From positions 1-64,000 of the forward strand of contig CAWBJY010000012.1 in the NCBI GenBank assembly GCA_963789215.1: a stretch of 64,000 nt of DNA, read 5' to 3'. Source of the stretch: Phormidesmis sp963789215. Its GTDB lineage: Bacteria; Cyanobacteriota; Cyanobacteriia; Phormidesmidales; Phormidesmidaceae. Every line of letters starts with the position of its first letter. The stretch's first letter is position 1. The notes under the pieces were generated by a model that did not search any database, was not told the origin of the DNA, and saw nothing but the letters and a program-made list of their open reading frames with translations. The position numbers and the translations under genes are program-made. Positions 1-8,746 of this stretch are shown here, in pieces.

Positions 1-89
1 TCGCCCGGTGCTACTACTAAACTTCTGTTTTCGACGACCCAAGGCTGCCGGTTGCCGTAGCGAAACCACAGATTGTTACCCTTCAGCAT
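1..89 (-). CDS. ABC transporter ATP-binding protein, N-terminal part only (second ATPase)
   Basis: Reading leftward from an ATG at 89 there is an open frame to the window edge. It encodes MLKGNNLWFRYGNRQPW followed by a segment ending in APGE, which is the usual N-terminal strand pattern of an ABC nucleotide-binding domain just before Walker A. It overlaps the end of the preceding ATPase gene by 14 bases. It would be the DppF/OppF/NikE-like second ATPase of the importer. Walker motifs lie outside the window, so the family call rests on context and on the short N-terminus. Confidence 0.75.
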   Translation of the reverse strand, partial: MLKGNNLWFRYGNRQPWVVENRSLVVAPG

Positions 90-1005
90 GAACACACCTC
101 ACCCATCCTTCGCGTACCTTTCTCAGTTGGGGCCGTTCAGCGTTGCAAATCTCACTTACCCAAGAGCAGCGATCGCTAAACAAACAGCCTGTTGGTAATT
201 GCTCAGGACTCGGTTGATTGCCCGGTACTGGGACAAATTCATTTTGCGGGAGCGATCGCCACAGCGCTTGGGTATAAGGATGGCGCAAGTTGTCGCTAGA
301 AAAGTCTTGCGCCGCCGCAATTTCTACTGTTGTTCCAGCATAAAAGACTGCTACCCGGTCGGCAATCTGCAAGGCAGCTTCAATATCGTGCGTAATCAAT
401 ATGACGCCACGGCCTTCTGTTGCTAACTCTCGCAGATGGCTGAGCGTTTCTTTTACAACGTCAGGATGGAGCCCTGGGGTAGGTTCATCGGCAATGACAA
501 GCTGGGCTTGCGTGACCACTGCGGTAGAGACCAGCACCCGTCTGGCCATACCGCCCGAAAGCTGAAAGGGATAGCGATCGCCTACGTCTTCAGGCAAATC
601 GTAGCGTGCAAAGGTTCTGTTCGCGCTAGCTTTAGCTTCTGCTTTAGAGCATCCTGCGAGCTGCGCAACGCGCTGAACCTGCGAGCCAACTCTCATTAGC
701 GGATCTAAGTAGCCAATGGACTGAGGAATGAGCGCAATCGTTCTACCGCGTAATGACCGGCAGCGCTCAAGCGTGAGCGTTTCTCCTTGAAAGTTCATTG
801 TGCCACTAATCGCCGCATTCTCTGGCAAAATCCCTAATAGCGCGTGGGCTAAAAGACTTTTACCTGAGCCACTCGCGCCGACTACCGCCACCACTTCACC
901 GGCTTGCACGTCTAGATCTAAATCAGTGATGACAGTGAGCTGCTTGCGGCGTAGTCCCTGGTCGTATTGCGTAAAGGTGATGCCCAGATTAGAGATTGAT
1001 AGCAT
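76..1005 (-). CDS. ABC transporter ATP-binding protein, DppD/OppD/NikD type
   Basis: Cytoplasmic ATPase of a peptide/nickel-class importer. Walker A is visible as GASGSGKS near residues 43-50, the Q-loop as ALIPQS, the signature as LSGGM, Walker B as LVIADEP, and the switch histidine in LITHD. After the nucleotide-binding domain comes the cysteine-bearing C-terminal extension (GCLFSDRC, then two further Cys) typical of the OppD/DppD branch. At 309 residues it is near full family length. It lies two bases after the DppC-like permease and overlaps the next ATPase, so it is translationally packed in the operon. It exists once, whereas the two permeases and the binding protein upstream are duplicated. 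The substrate is not defined by the sequence; nickel is suggested by the upstream metal sensor. Confidence 0.9.
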   Translation of the reverse strand: MLSISNLGITFTQYDQGLRRKQLTVITDLDLDVQAGEVVAVVGASGSGKSLLAHALLGILPENAAISGTMNFQGETLTLERCRSLRGRTIALIPQSIGYLDPLMRVGSQVQRVAQLAGCSKAEAKASANRTFARYDLPEDVGDRYPFQLSGGMARRVLVSTAVVTQAQLVIADEPTPGLHPDVVKETLSHLRELATEGRGVILITHDIEAALQIADRVAVFYAGTTVEIAAAQDFSSDNLRHPYTQALWRSLPQNEFVPVPGNQPSPEQLPTGCLFSDRCSWVSEICNAERPQLRKVREGWVRCVHAEG

Positions 1006-1007
1006 GG

Positions 1008-1874
1008 TTATCCTTGACTCGTTTTAGGATCGAGGAGCGATCGCACATTTTCTCCAAGCCAGTCAAAAGCTTTCACCGAAAGCAACAGCAGCACCCCAGG
1101 CATTACGCCTAGCCACCAATAGCCGGTAGATAGATGGCGCATGGACTCGGCCAAAATAATCCCAATCGCGGGTAAGTGAGGCGACAGGCCAATGCCAATA
1201 AACGACAAAGCCGCCTCGTGCAAAATAGCGTGTGGAAACAACAGAATCAGCCCCACCAATAGCTGCGGCATAATATGAGGCACCATGTGGTGACGGGCAA
1301 TCCAAAGTGACGGTTTTCCCAAACGGCGAGATAGCTGCACATAGTCAGCACTGCTCACCTGCAACGCTTCCGCTCGAATCACCCGCGCTAAGCTCGTCCA
1401 ATGGGTGAGGGCAACGGCGATAATCACGCCTTTAGTGCCGCCACCGACCGCAAAGGCAATTAGGATTAATAGCACGAGGTGAGGCAGGCTAAAGAAGACA
1501 TCAATAATCCAGATGATGACTGCATCTACCCAGCCGCCAACTGTACCCGCGACTAAGCCCAGCCCTGTGCCGATGAGGGCGCTGACGCTAGCTGCGAGTA
1601 GGCCCACTCGCAGACTTAAAGAAAGTCCTTGGAGCGATCGCCTCAACATATCGCGGCCCAGCCAGTCGGTGCCAAAAGGATGCATCCACGAAGGCGGCTG
1701 ATTGCGCTCGGTGAGCATAGTTCCCAATCCTGAGTCTCCTAAAATCCAAGGACTCGCGATGATGCCTAACAGAAAAACGCTAACCGCAGCGATCGCCATC
1801 AAAGTCTGTTGTCTTCTGTTGTTTTGTCGCTTGGATGAAAGCGACGTTGGCCGCGTAGGTGCCGTCAAAGTCAT
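1008..1874 (-). CDS. ABC transporter permease, DppC/NikC type (downstream copy)
   Basis: Inner-membrane permease of 288 residues with an N-terminal membrane segment around residues 24-45, the periplasmic sequence HPFGTDWLGRD typical of DppC-like proteins, and about five further hydrophobic segments. The cytoplasmic EAA-like coupling loop is around residues 165-190 (ALQVSSADYVQLSRRLG). Its ATG overlaps the stop of the DppB-like gene by four bases (ATGA), indicating translational coupling. It is the downstream member of a duplicated pair; the other copy is at 4607-5473, with the same protein sequence and only silent differences such as those near 1447, 1460 and 1624. Confidence 0.9.
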   Translation of the reverse strand: MTLTAPTRPTSLSSKRQNNRRQQTLMAIAAVSVFLLGIIASPWILGDSGLGTMLTERNQPPSWMHPFGTDWLGRDMLRRSLQGLSLSLRVGLLAASVSALIGTGLGLVAGTVGGWVDAVIIWIIDVFFSLPHLVLLILIAFAVGGGTKGVIIAVALTHWTSLARVIRAEALQVSSADYVQLSRRLGKPSLWIARHHMVPHIMPQLLVGLILLFPHAILHEAALSFIGIGLSPHLPAIGIILAESMRHLSTGYWWLGVMPGVLLLLSVKAFDWLGENVRSLLDPKTSQG

Positions 1875-2878
1875 GCCGAGGAATCTCCTAAACGAATGCG
1901 CGGATCGATCACCGGATAGGCCAGGTCGGCCAGCGTATTGCCGGTATAAACGAACAGTGCGCTAAAAAAGACAATTCCCACCAGTAAAGGAATATCACTA
2001 CGCAGCGCGGCTTGTACGGTGGCTTCTCCTAGCCCTGGATAGGCAAACACCTGCTCTACTAATACCGATCCGCCGAATAGCTCGCTAAGAGAAGCAAACT
2101 GTAGGGTAATCGCGGGTAAAAGAACGTTGCGAAATCCGTGGTAGCGCACGATGTTCCAGAGACTCTCACCCTGAGCGCGAGCAAATAGAATATAGTCGCT
2201 GTGGAGAATGTCAATCAGCTTTTGGCGCGTGTGCAAGGCAATGTTGGCAATGCCAATAATGCTGAGGGCGGCAGCCGGTAGCAACAGATGATGCAAACGC
2301 TGCCAAAATGTCACATTTTGCGAGAGCACACCGGGCGGGGCAGCGCAGCAAATAGGCGCGACTTTGAACGACACGGCGAAGCTAATCAACAACAGCAGCG
2401 CGACCCAAAACGTTGGCGCAGAAGCTAGCGTGTAGGCATAGAGCTTGATCAGTCGATCTGGCCAGCGGCCTCGCAGTGCGCCTGCGATAATGCCTAAAGC
2501 TAGGCCGAGTAGACCGGAAAGGAGCCATGCGATCGCCAGCATTTGCAAAGACGCCTGAAACCGCGAAGCAATCACCTCACTTACCGGCTGATTGAACACC
2601 AGCGAAGTGCCTAAGTTGCCCTGTAAAAGCTGTCCTAGCCAGTCGAGAAAACGCTCTCCCATCGGCTGATTGAGCCCCCACCGCTCGGCAATCAGCGCCT
2701 GCTGTTCGGGGCTAATTTGCATCATATCCGCACCGATATAAGCCTTTACCGGGTCAATAGGCGAAAAGCTCAGCAGCACGAAGGTAAAAACAGCAACTGC
2801 CATCAACAACAGTCCGAGCCGCAACAATTTTTTTGCCGTAAATATCATCGCAGCTATTAACAGAGATTTTACTCGCAT
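1871..2878 (-). CDS. ABC transporter permease, DppB/NikB type (downstream copy)
   Basis: Inner-membrane permease with an N-terminal membrane helix (LLRLGLLLMAVAVFTFVLLS), the periplasmic DppB-type segment with the GLNQP sequence, and a coupling loop at DYILFARAQGESLW. I start it at the ATG at 2878 (MRVKSLL), which overlaps the 3' end of the binding-protein gene by 10 bases; the frame stays open to 2962, but that lies deep in the binding-protein gene. Relative to the second copy (5470-6477) it carries amino-acid differences in MIFTAKK/MIFAAKK, GALRGRW/GALQGRW, DYI/DYV and at the C-terminus RLGDSSA/RLGGSSA. Both copies look functional. Confidence 0.88.
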   Translation of the reverse strand: MRVKSLLIAAMIFTAKKLLRLGLLLMAVAVFTFVLLSFSPIDPVKAYIGADMMQISPEQQALIAERWGLNQPMGERFLDWLGQLLQGNLGTSLVFNQPVSEVIASRFQASLQMLAIAWLLSGLLGLALGIIAGALRGRWPDRLIKLYAYTLASAPTFWVALLLLISFAVSFKVAPICCAAPPGVLSQNVTFWQRLHHLLLPAAALSIIGIANIALHTRQKLIDILHSDYILFARAQGESLWNIVRYHGFRNVLLPAITLQFASLSELFGGSVLVEQVFAYPGLGEATVQAALRSDIPLLVGIVFFSALFVYTGNTLADLAYPVIDPRIRLGDSSA

Positions 2879-4435
2879 GTCCATGTCCATTCGGCGATAT
2901 TTGCCGTAATTGGCCAGCCATGACCGTGAGGCTCTACCTGCAACTGGCCAACATCCAAGCACTCATCGACAAAGTAGGTATGGTCTAGATTCACCAGCCA
3001 AGCCCAGGCCGCATCGCCTTTAGCCGTTACCCCCTTGTCGCCATTCCACTGAGCCGCTTTCCAATAAGTTACGGCCTCAGCCTCAGAAGGTGCGCCCATC
3101 GCCAAGTCCAGCGTGCTGTCAATCGCCGAGTCAGCATAGTAACCCGCGTTGTAATAATCTCCTTGCGCCGCCTGCGAATGATACAGGTTGTACATTTCTG
3201 TTTGATCGTGACTGCCCCAGCCAAACACCACTACGTTGCTATGCATCAGCGGCTCAATATTGTCCCAGCTTTTTCCTTCTACGTTGGCTTGAATGCCGAT
3301 GGGCTTAAGCATTTCAGCAGTAGAAAGGGCCAGTGCCTGCCGAATGCTGTCATCCGCTTTATACAAGATCGTGAACTCGGCTTTCATGCCATTTTTTTCA
3401 ACAATCCCATCGCTATCACTGTCGATCCAGCCACCCTCTGCCAAAATCTCTTTGGCCTTCTCCGGCTGAGCATCTTCAATGTTTGCTTTAGTCTCTTCCC
3501 ACTCCAAACTACTCACCGGCCCATAAGCGGGCGAACCGTACCCTTCTAAAATGCCGTCCACCATGGCCTGACGATCTACCGCATAGTTCACCGCCTGCCG
3601 AATCGCGAGATCGGCAGTTACGTCGTTGCCAATCGGATCGCCGTCCGCTGTTTTCTTACTATTGGCTGGCAAATAGGGAAACATCAGCCCTCGGTTATCA
3701 ACGCTGACAACATCGCGCAGCGCCATGCCTTCAATCTGTTGCACTGCCAGCGACTGAGACACAGCTGCCACCTGCACCTGCCCCGACTTAGCCGCTGCAA
3801 AAGCCCCATCTTCTTCAAGAAACAAGAACACCAGTCGCTCTATAGCCGGAGCATCACCGTAGTAGTCAGGATTAGCTTCTACAATGAGTTGTTGGCCTTC
3901 ATCCCACTGCACCATTTTATAGGGGCCAGAGCCGATTGGATTGCGAGCGTAGTCTTCTCCGTGGGCATGTTCTGGCACGATTCCCAGCGTGATTAAGCGA
4001 TTTACAAAGGTGCTTTGAGGCTGCTTCAGTGTCAGCGCTACGGTCTTTGCATCTACAGCCGTTGCGTTCTCTAGCTGCGTGACATCAGTAAGTCCGCCAC
4101 TTTCGGCGGCTTTGTTGAAAGTGTAGGCCACATCGGCAGCCGTCAGTGGTTTGCAGTCAGAAAAGACCGCGTCTTCTCGAATGGTCACAGTCAGGTTTTG
4201 CAGTCTTCACTGATGCTGTAGTCGGTGGCTAGGTCGTTGACAATGTTTAAGTTTTCGTCGCGCCTGAGCAGTGTACTTGAAACAGCGGTGCGCGTAGCGG
4301 CAGAGGTTGGGTATAGCTCTTCACTTTCGCGAATGGCAAGCACAACTTGCTCGGCAGAGCAGACTGGGCGATGGACTTTCAGGTATTGTTGCTTGTGGTG
4401 GAGTTTGTTGAGGTAGGAACAGTTGCGATGCCAAG
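2869..4435 (-). pseudogene. Decayed copy of the ABC substrate-binding protein gene
   Basis: From 4188 down to 2869 the frame is intact and matches residues 110-548 of the complete gene at 6468-8114. Between about 4188 and 4435 the homology continues, but small deletions and substitutions, many of them in runs of C, destroy the frame (for example GTCCAGG against GTCAGG, and GCCGTC against GCAGTC). The signal peptide and N-terminal lobe are therefore lost. Past 4435 homology stops abruptly in AT-rich sequence. The error density is sharply localised, unlike normal pseudogene drift, which leaves open whether this is real decay or poor consensus sequence at a join. Confidence 0.85.
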
Positions 4436-4591
4436 CTAAACAGTAATATGATAGGATTGTTAATTATATAATTAATATAAACGTAATAGAGAATAGATGT
4501 ATATTAAAAATAAAAAATTTTAATAATAAATTAATATATAATATAAATATGATACATGAGCTGTTGGGGTAGTTCGATTAAAGTATAATTA
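4436..4591. other. AT-rich junction sequence between the duplicated units
   Basis: About 155 bases made almost wholly of A and T, in a genome otherwise near balanced composition, with no open frame or recognisable motif. It sits exactly between the decayed end of one repeat unit and the first base of the next (4592). It has no counterpart at the outer ends of the duplication. It could be foreign DNA, a decayed mobile element or an assembly artefact. I cannot tell which from the sequence. Confidence 0.7.
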
Positions 4592-4606
4592 AGATTGATA
4601 GCATGG

Positions 4607-5473
4607 TTATCCTTGACTCGTTTTAGGATCGAGGAGCGATCGCACATTTTCTCCAAGCCAGTCAAAAGCTTTCACCGAAAGCAACAGCAGCACCCCAGGC
4701 ATTACGCCTAGCCACCAATAGCCGGTAGATAGATGGCGCATGGACTCGGCCAAAATAATCCCAATCGCGGGTAAGTGAGGCGACAGGCCAATGCCAATAA
4801 ACGACAAAGCCGCCTCGTGCAAAATAGCGTGTGGAAACAACAGAATCAGCCCCACCAATAGCTGCGGCATAATATGAGGCACCATGTGGTGACGGGCAAT
4901 CCAAAGTGACGGTTTTCCCAAACGGCGAGATAGCTGCACATAGTCAGCACTGCTCACCTGCAACGCTTCCGCTCGAATCACCCGCGCTAAGCTCGTCCAA
5001 TGGGTGAGGGCAACGGCGATAATCACGCCTTTAGTGCCGCCACCGACTGCAAAGGCAATGAGGATTAATAGCACGAGGTGAGGCAGGCTAAAGAAGACAT
5101 CAATAATCCAGATGATGACTGCATCTACCCAGCCGCCAACTGTACCCGCGACTAAGCCCAGCCCTGTGCCGATGAGGGCGCTGACGCTAGCTGCGAGTAG
5201 GCCCACTCGCAGACTTAAAGAAAGGCCTTGGAGCGATCGCCTCAACATATCGCGGCCCAGCCAGTCGGTGCCAAAAGGATGCATCCACGAAGGCGGCTGA
5301 TTGCGCTCGGTGAGCATAGTTCCCAATCCTGAGTCTCCTAAAATCCAAGGACTCGCGATGATGCCTAACAGAAAAACGCTAACCGCAGCGATCGCCATCA
5401 AAGTCTGTTGTCTTCTGTTGTTTTGTCGCTTGGATGAAAGCGACGTTGGCCGCGTAGGTGCCGTCAAAGTCAT
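4607..5473 (-). CDS. ABC transporter permease, DppC/NikC type (upstream copy)
   Basis: Protein identical to the 288-residue permease at 1008-1874, with only silent changes. The same six-helix layout and coupling loop apply, and the gene overlaps the upstream permease by four bases. No ATPase gene follows it: the open frame after it ends in the AT-rich junction at 4436-4591. It would need the ATPases encoded beyond the second unit, about 3.6 kb further along. Confidence 0.88.
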   Translation of the reverse strand: MTLTAPTRPTSLSSKRQNNRRQQTLMAIAAVSVFLLGIIASPWILGDSGLGTMLTERNQPPSWMHPFGTDWLGRDMLRRSLQGLSLSLRVGLLAASVSALIGTGLGLVAGTVGGWVDAVIIWIIDVFFSLPHLVLLILIAFAVGGGTKGVIIAVALTHWTSLARVIRAEALQVSSADYVQLSRRLGKPSLWIARHHMVPHIMPQLLVGLILLFPHAILHEAALSFIGIGLSPHLPAIGIILAESMRHLSTGYWWLGVMPGVLLLLSVKAFDWLGENVRSLLDPKTSQG

Positions 5474-6477
5474 GCCGAGGAACCTCCTAAACGAATGCGC
5501 GGATCGATCACCGGATAGGCCAGGTCGGCCAGCGTATTGCCGGTATAAACGAACAGTGCGCTAAAAAAGACAATTCCCACCAGTAAAGGAATATCACTAC
5601 GCAGCGCGGCTTGTACGGTGGCTTCTCCTAGCCCTGGATAGGCAAACACCTGCTCTACTAATACCGATCCGCCGAATAGCTCGCTAAGAGAAGCAAACTG
5701 TAGGGTAATCGCGGGTAAAAGAACGTTGCGAAATCCGTGGTAGCGCACGATGTTCCAGAGACTCTCACCCTGAGCGCGAGCAAATAGAACATAGTCGCTG
5801 TGGAGAATGTCAATCAGCTTTTGGCGCGTGTGCAAGGCAATGTTGGCAATGCCAATAATGCTGAGGGCGGCAGCCGGTAGCAACAGATGATGCAAACGCT
5901 GCCAAAATGTCACATTTTGCGAGAGCACACCGGGTGGGGCAGCGCAGCAAATAGGCGCGACTTTGAACGACACGGCGAAGCTAATCAACAACAGCAGCGC
6001 GACCCAAAACGTTGGCGCAGAGGCTAGCGTGTAGGCATAGAGCTTGATCAGTCGATCTGGCCAGCGGCCTTGCAGTGCGCCTGCGATAATGCCTAAAGCT
6101 AGGCCGAGTAGACCGGAAAGGAGCCATGCGATCGCCAGCATTTGCAAAGACGCCTGAAACCGCGAAGCAATCACCTCACTTACCGGCTGATTGAACACCA
6201 GCGAAGTGCCTAAGTTGCCCTGTAAAAGCTGTCCTAGCCAGTCGAGAAAACGCTCTCCCATCGGCTGATTGAGCCCCCACCGCTCGGCAATCAGCGCCTG
6301 CTGTTCGGGGCTAATTTGCATCATATCCGCACCGATATAAGCCTTTACCGGGTCAATAGGCGAAAAGCTCAGCAGCACGAAGGTAAAAACAGCAACTGCC
6401 ATCAACAACAGTCCGAGCCGCAACAATTTTTTTGCCGCAAATATCATCGCAGCTATTAACAGAGATTTTACTCGCAT
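5470..6477 (-). CDS. ABC transporter permease, DppB/NikB type (upstream copy)
   Basis: Second copy of the DppB-like inner-membrane permease, intact and differing from the one at 1871-2878 by about four residues. The start is taken at the ATG at 6477, overlapping the binding-protein gene by 10 bases as in the other unit. The order binding protein, DppB, DppC is the standard order for this transporter class. Because its binding protein is the only complete one, this unit is the likelier source of functional membrane components. Confidence 0.88.
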   Translation of the reverse strand: MRVKSLLIAAMIFAAKKLLRLGLLLMAVAVFTFVLLSFSPIDPVKAYIGADMMQISPEQQALIAERWGLNQPMGERFLDWLGQLLQGNLGTSLVFNQPVSEVIASRFQASLQMLAIAWLLSGLLGLALGIIAGALQGRWPDRLIKLYAYTLASAPTFWVALLLLISFAVSFKVAPICCAAPPGVLSQNVTFWQRLHHLLLPAAALSIIGIANIALHTRQKLIDILHSDYVLFARAQGESLWNIVRYHGFRNVLLPAITLQFASLSELFGGSVLVEQVFAYPGLGEATVQAALRSDIPLLVGIVFFSALFVYTGNTLADLAYPVIDPRIRLGGSSA

Positions 6478-8114
6478 GTCCATGTCCATTCGGCGATATT
6501 TGCCGTAATTGGCCAGCCATGACCGTGAGGCTCTACCTGCAACTGGCCAACATCCAAGCACTCATCGACAAAGTAGGTATGGTCTAGATTCACCAGCCAA
6601 GCCCAGGCCGCATCGCCTTTAGCCGTTACCCCCTTGTCGCCATTCCACTGAGCCGCTTTCCAATAAGTTACGGCCTCAGCCTCAGAAGGTGCGCCCATCG
6701 CCAAGTCCAGCGTGCTGTCAATCGCCGAGTCAGCATAGTAACCCGCGTTGTAATAATCTCCTTGCGCCGCCTGCGAATGATACAGGTTGTACATTTCTGT
6801 TTGATCGTGACTGCCCCAGCCAAACACCACTACGTTGCTATGCATCAGCGGCTCAATATTGTCCCAGCTTTTTCCTTCTACGTTGGCTTGAATGCCGATG
6901 GGCTTAAGCATTTCAGCAGTAGAAAGGGCCAGTGCCTGCCGAATGCTGTCATCCGCTTTATACAAGATCGTGAACTCGGCTTTCATGCCATTTTTTTCAA
7001 CAATCCCATCGCTATCACTGTCGATCCAGCCACCCTCTGCCAAAATCTCTTTGGCCTTCTCCGGCTGAGCATCTTCAATGTTTGCTTTAGTCTCTTCCCA
7101 CTCCAAACTACTCACCGGCCCATAAGCGGGCGAACCGTACCCTTCTAAAATGCCGTCCACCATAGCCTGACGATCTACCGCATAGTTCACCGCCTGCCGA
7201 ATCGCGAGATCGGCAGTTACGTCGTTGCCAATCGGATCGCCGTCCGCTGTTTTCTTACTATTGGCTGGCAAATAAGGAAACATCAGCCCTCGGTTATCAA
7301 CGCTGACAACATCGCGCAGCGCCATGCCTTCAATCTGTTGCACTGCCAGCGACTGAGACACAGCTGCCACCTGCACCTGCCCCGACTTAGCCGCTGCAAA
7401 AGCCCCATCTTCTTCAAGAAACAAGAACACCAGTCGCTCTATAGCCGGAGCATCACCGTAGTAGTCAGGATTAGCTTCTACAATGAGTTGTTGGCCTTCA
7501 TCCCACTGCACCATTTTATAGGGGCCAGAGCCGATTGGATTGCGAGCGTAGTCTTCTCCGTGGGCATGTTCTGGCACGATTCCCAGCGTGATTAAGCGAT
7601 TTACAAAGGTGCTTTGAGGCTGCTTCAGTGTCAGCGCTACGGTCTTTGCATCTACAGCCGTTGCGTTCTCTAGCTGCGTGACATCAGTAAGTCCGCCACT
7701 TTCGGCGGCTTTGTTGAAAGTGTAGGCCACATCGGCAGCCGTCAGTGGTTTGCCGTCAGAAAAGACCGCGTCTTCTCGAATGGTCACCGTCCAGGTTTTG
7801 CCGTCTTCACTGATGCTGTAGTCGGTGGCTAGGTCGTTGACAATGTTTAAGTTTTCGTCGCGCCTGAGCAGCGTACTTTGAAACAGCGGTGCGCCGTAGC
7901 GGCCCCAGCCTAGGGTTGGGTCATAGCCCTCTTCACTTTCGCCGCCAATGGCAAGCACAACTTGCTCGGCAGAGCCAGACTGGGCGGATGGACTTTCAGC
8001 CGTATTGTTGCTTGTGGTGGAGTTTGTTGAGGTAGGGGAACAGCTTGCGATCGCCCAACCCGCTACCAACAGGCTCAATACTCCGATCAGGCGCTCTCGT
8101 TTAATTATCTGCAT
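6468..8114 (-). CDS. ABC transporter substrate-binding lipoprotein (SBP_bac_5 family)
   Basis: Complete 548-residue binding protein of the peptide/nickel family. The N-terminus has a basic start, a hydrophobic core and a lipobox ending IASC at residue 24, so it should be acylated and anchored outside the inner membrane. A Ser/Thr-rich linker follows, then the family's first lobe (EEGYDPTLGWGRYG), the LTAADVAYTF segment and the NPIGSGPYKM segment that are hallmarks of SBP_bac_5. The C-terminus has a His-containing stretch (VEPHGHGWP) and two Cys. Family members bind peptides, nickel chelates or heme. The neighbouring CsoR/InrS-type sensor and matching G-tract site upstream (8174-8193) favour a metal such as nickel; this is inference. 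Confidence 0.88.
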   Translation of the reverse strand: MQIIKRERLIGVLSLLVAGWAIASCSPTSTNSTTSNNTAESPSAQSGSAEQVVLAIGGESEEGYDPTLGWGRYGAPLFQSTLLRRDENLNIVNDLATDYSISEDGKTWTVTIREDAVFSDGKPLTAADVAYTFNKAAESGGLTDVTQLENATAVDAKTVALTLKQPQSTFVNRLITLGIVPEHAHGEDYARNPIGSGPYKMVQWDEGQQLIVEANPDYYGDAPAIERLVFLFLEEDGAFAAAKSGQVQVAAVSQSLAVQQIEGMALRDVVSVDNRGLMFPYLPANSKKTADGDPIGNDVTADLAIRQAVNYAVDRQAMVDGILEGYGSPAYGPVSSLEWEETKANIEDAQPEKAKEILAEGGWIDSDSDGIVEKNGMKAEFTILYKADDSIRQALALSTAEMLKPIGIQANVEGKSWDNIEPLMHSNVVVFGWGSHDQTEMYNLYHSQAAQGDYYNAGYYADSAIDSTLDLAMGAPSEAEAVTYWKAAQWNGDKGVTAKGDAAWAWLVNLDHTYFVDECLDVGQLQVEPHGHGWPITANIAEWTWTCE

Positions 8115-8173
8115 ATTGAATAGTCAAAGCCGTGAATCCAGTGAACTACCGTATCGTCTTCTATAGTCTGAAA

Positions 8174-8193
8174 CAATCCGGGGGGAGGGGATA
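8174..8193. promoter_or_regulatory. Candidate metal-sensor operator upstream of the importer
   Basis: The 20-mer caatccggggggaggggata lies 60 bases before the binding-protein start. It contains a six-G tract, flanked by ATCC on one side and GGAT on the other, as an imperfect dyad. RcnR/CsoR-class regulators recognise G- or C-tracts flanked by inverted A/T-containing arms. An identical 20-mer lies before the sensor gene at 8725-8744. Confidence 0.6.
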
Positions 8194-8255
8194 GCGACGG
8201 GCAAAACATGATGTCAGCTGAAATATAGTTCTTTTCTAAGCTTCCTTTCTCAATT

Positions 8256-8630
8256 CTAAATAAACCGAGCGAGGGCGGCTTTGAGCGCTTCTACTTCTGC
8301 CTCAAGACTGTCTTCATCAGCGGCTCTGGTAATACACTCGCTTAAGTGCTCGTCTAACACGAGGCGTGCAACGCCGTCTAGGGCTCCTCGAACCGCTGCA
8401 ATTTGAGTAAGCACATCTGGACAAGGGCGATTTTCTTGCACCATGCTTTTGATGCCGCGGATATGCCCTTCAATTCGCGCTAGGCGGTTGACAATTCGCT
8501 TTTGAGACGCCGCGCTATGAACGTGACTATGTTCATGACTATGCAAGTGATTGTTGGAGGGTGTCGTTTCGTTTAAGGGGCTGTTCTCAGCATAAAGGGC
8601 TTCGGTAGACTGGTTTGAGGAGGGCTTCAC
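8256..8630 (-). CDS. CsoR/RcnR/InrS-family metal-sensing repressor
   Basis: A 124-residue member of the DUF156 metal-sensor family: all-helical tetrameric repressors that release DNA on binding Cu, Ni or Co. Core features are RIVNRLARIEGHIRGI (first helix, DNA-contacting basic residues), a metal-ligand Cys in RPCPDVL, and His and Cys in DEHLSEC, giving the C-H-C ligand pattern of CsoR and InrS. Upstream of the core there is a 45-residue extension with HLHSHEHSHVH, a histidine cluster that points to nickel rather than copper. It lies between the importer and a second copy of the same G-tract motif, so autoregulation plus control of the importer is the simplest reading. Nickel as the effector is inferred, not shown. 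Confidence 0.88.
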   Translation of the reverse strand: MKPSSNQSTEALYAENSPLNETTPSNNHLHSHEHSHVHSAASQKRIVNRLARIEGHIRGIKSMVQENRPCPDVLTQIAAVRGALDGVARLVLDEHLSECITRAADEDSLEAEVEALKAALARFI

Positions 8631-8724
8631 TGAGTAACGCTGACTAGGCGGGGTAAAGGATGAGAGGCAAGTTCAATTTCTTAATGACTTTTCTAGATAC
8701 AGTAACGTTCACAGACACTCAAGG

Positions 8725-8744
8725 CAATCCGGGGGGAGGGGATA
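8725..8744. promoter_or_regulatory. Candidate metal-sensor operator upstream of the sensor gene
   Basis: Second exact copy of caatccggggggaggggata, 95 bases before the sensor start. The identity with 8174-8193 spans all 20 bases and stops on both sides. Caution: the right edge of this copy abuts an IS200/IS605-like remnant whose end begins around 8747, so part of the G-tract could belong to that element. Confidence 0.55.
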
Positions 8745-8746
8745 TT

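Larger units (their letters stand above)
993..4435. repeat. Tandem duplication, unit 1 (partner at 4592-8035)
   Basis: Bases 993 to about 4188 match 4592-7787 at a constant offset of 3599 with no indel seen. I counted 11 single-base differences, about 99.7 percent identity. The unit covers the DppC-like and DppB-like permeases and the binding protein, and starts at the ATG region of the ATPase gene (993-1007). From about 4188 to 4435 similarity falls because of many small deletions. The ATPase genes lie outside the unit and are single. Confidence 0.93.
4592..8035. repeat. Tandem duplication, unit 2 (partner at 993-4435)
   Basis: Complete upstream unit. It carries the full binding-protein gene and both permeases; its left edge (4592) restarts at the same base as 993, inside the start region of the ATPase gene. 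Only about five codons of that ATPase gene are present here, so this unit has no ATPase of its own and would share the downstream pair if functional. Confidence 0.93.

Noticed and set aside
199..699. Plus-strand frames inside the ATPase gene
   Set aside because: They are mirror frames of a gene with full Walker and signature motifs.
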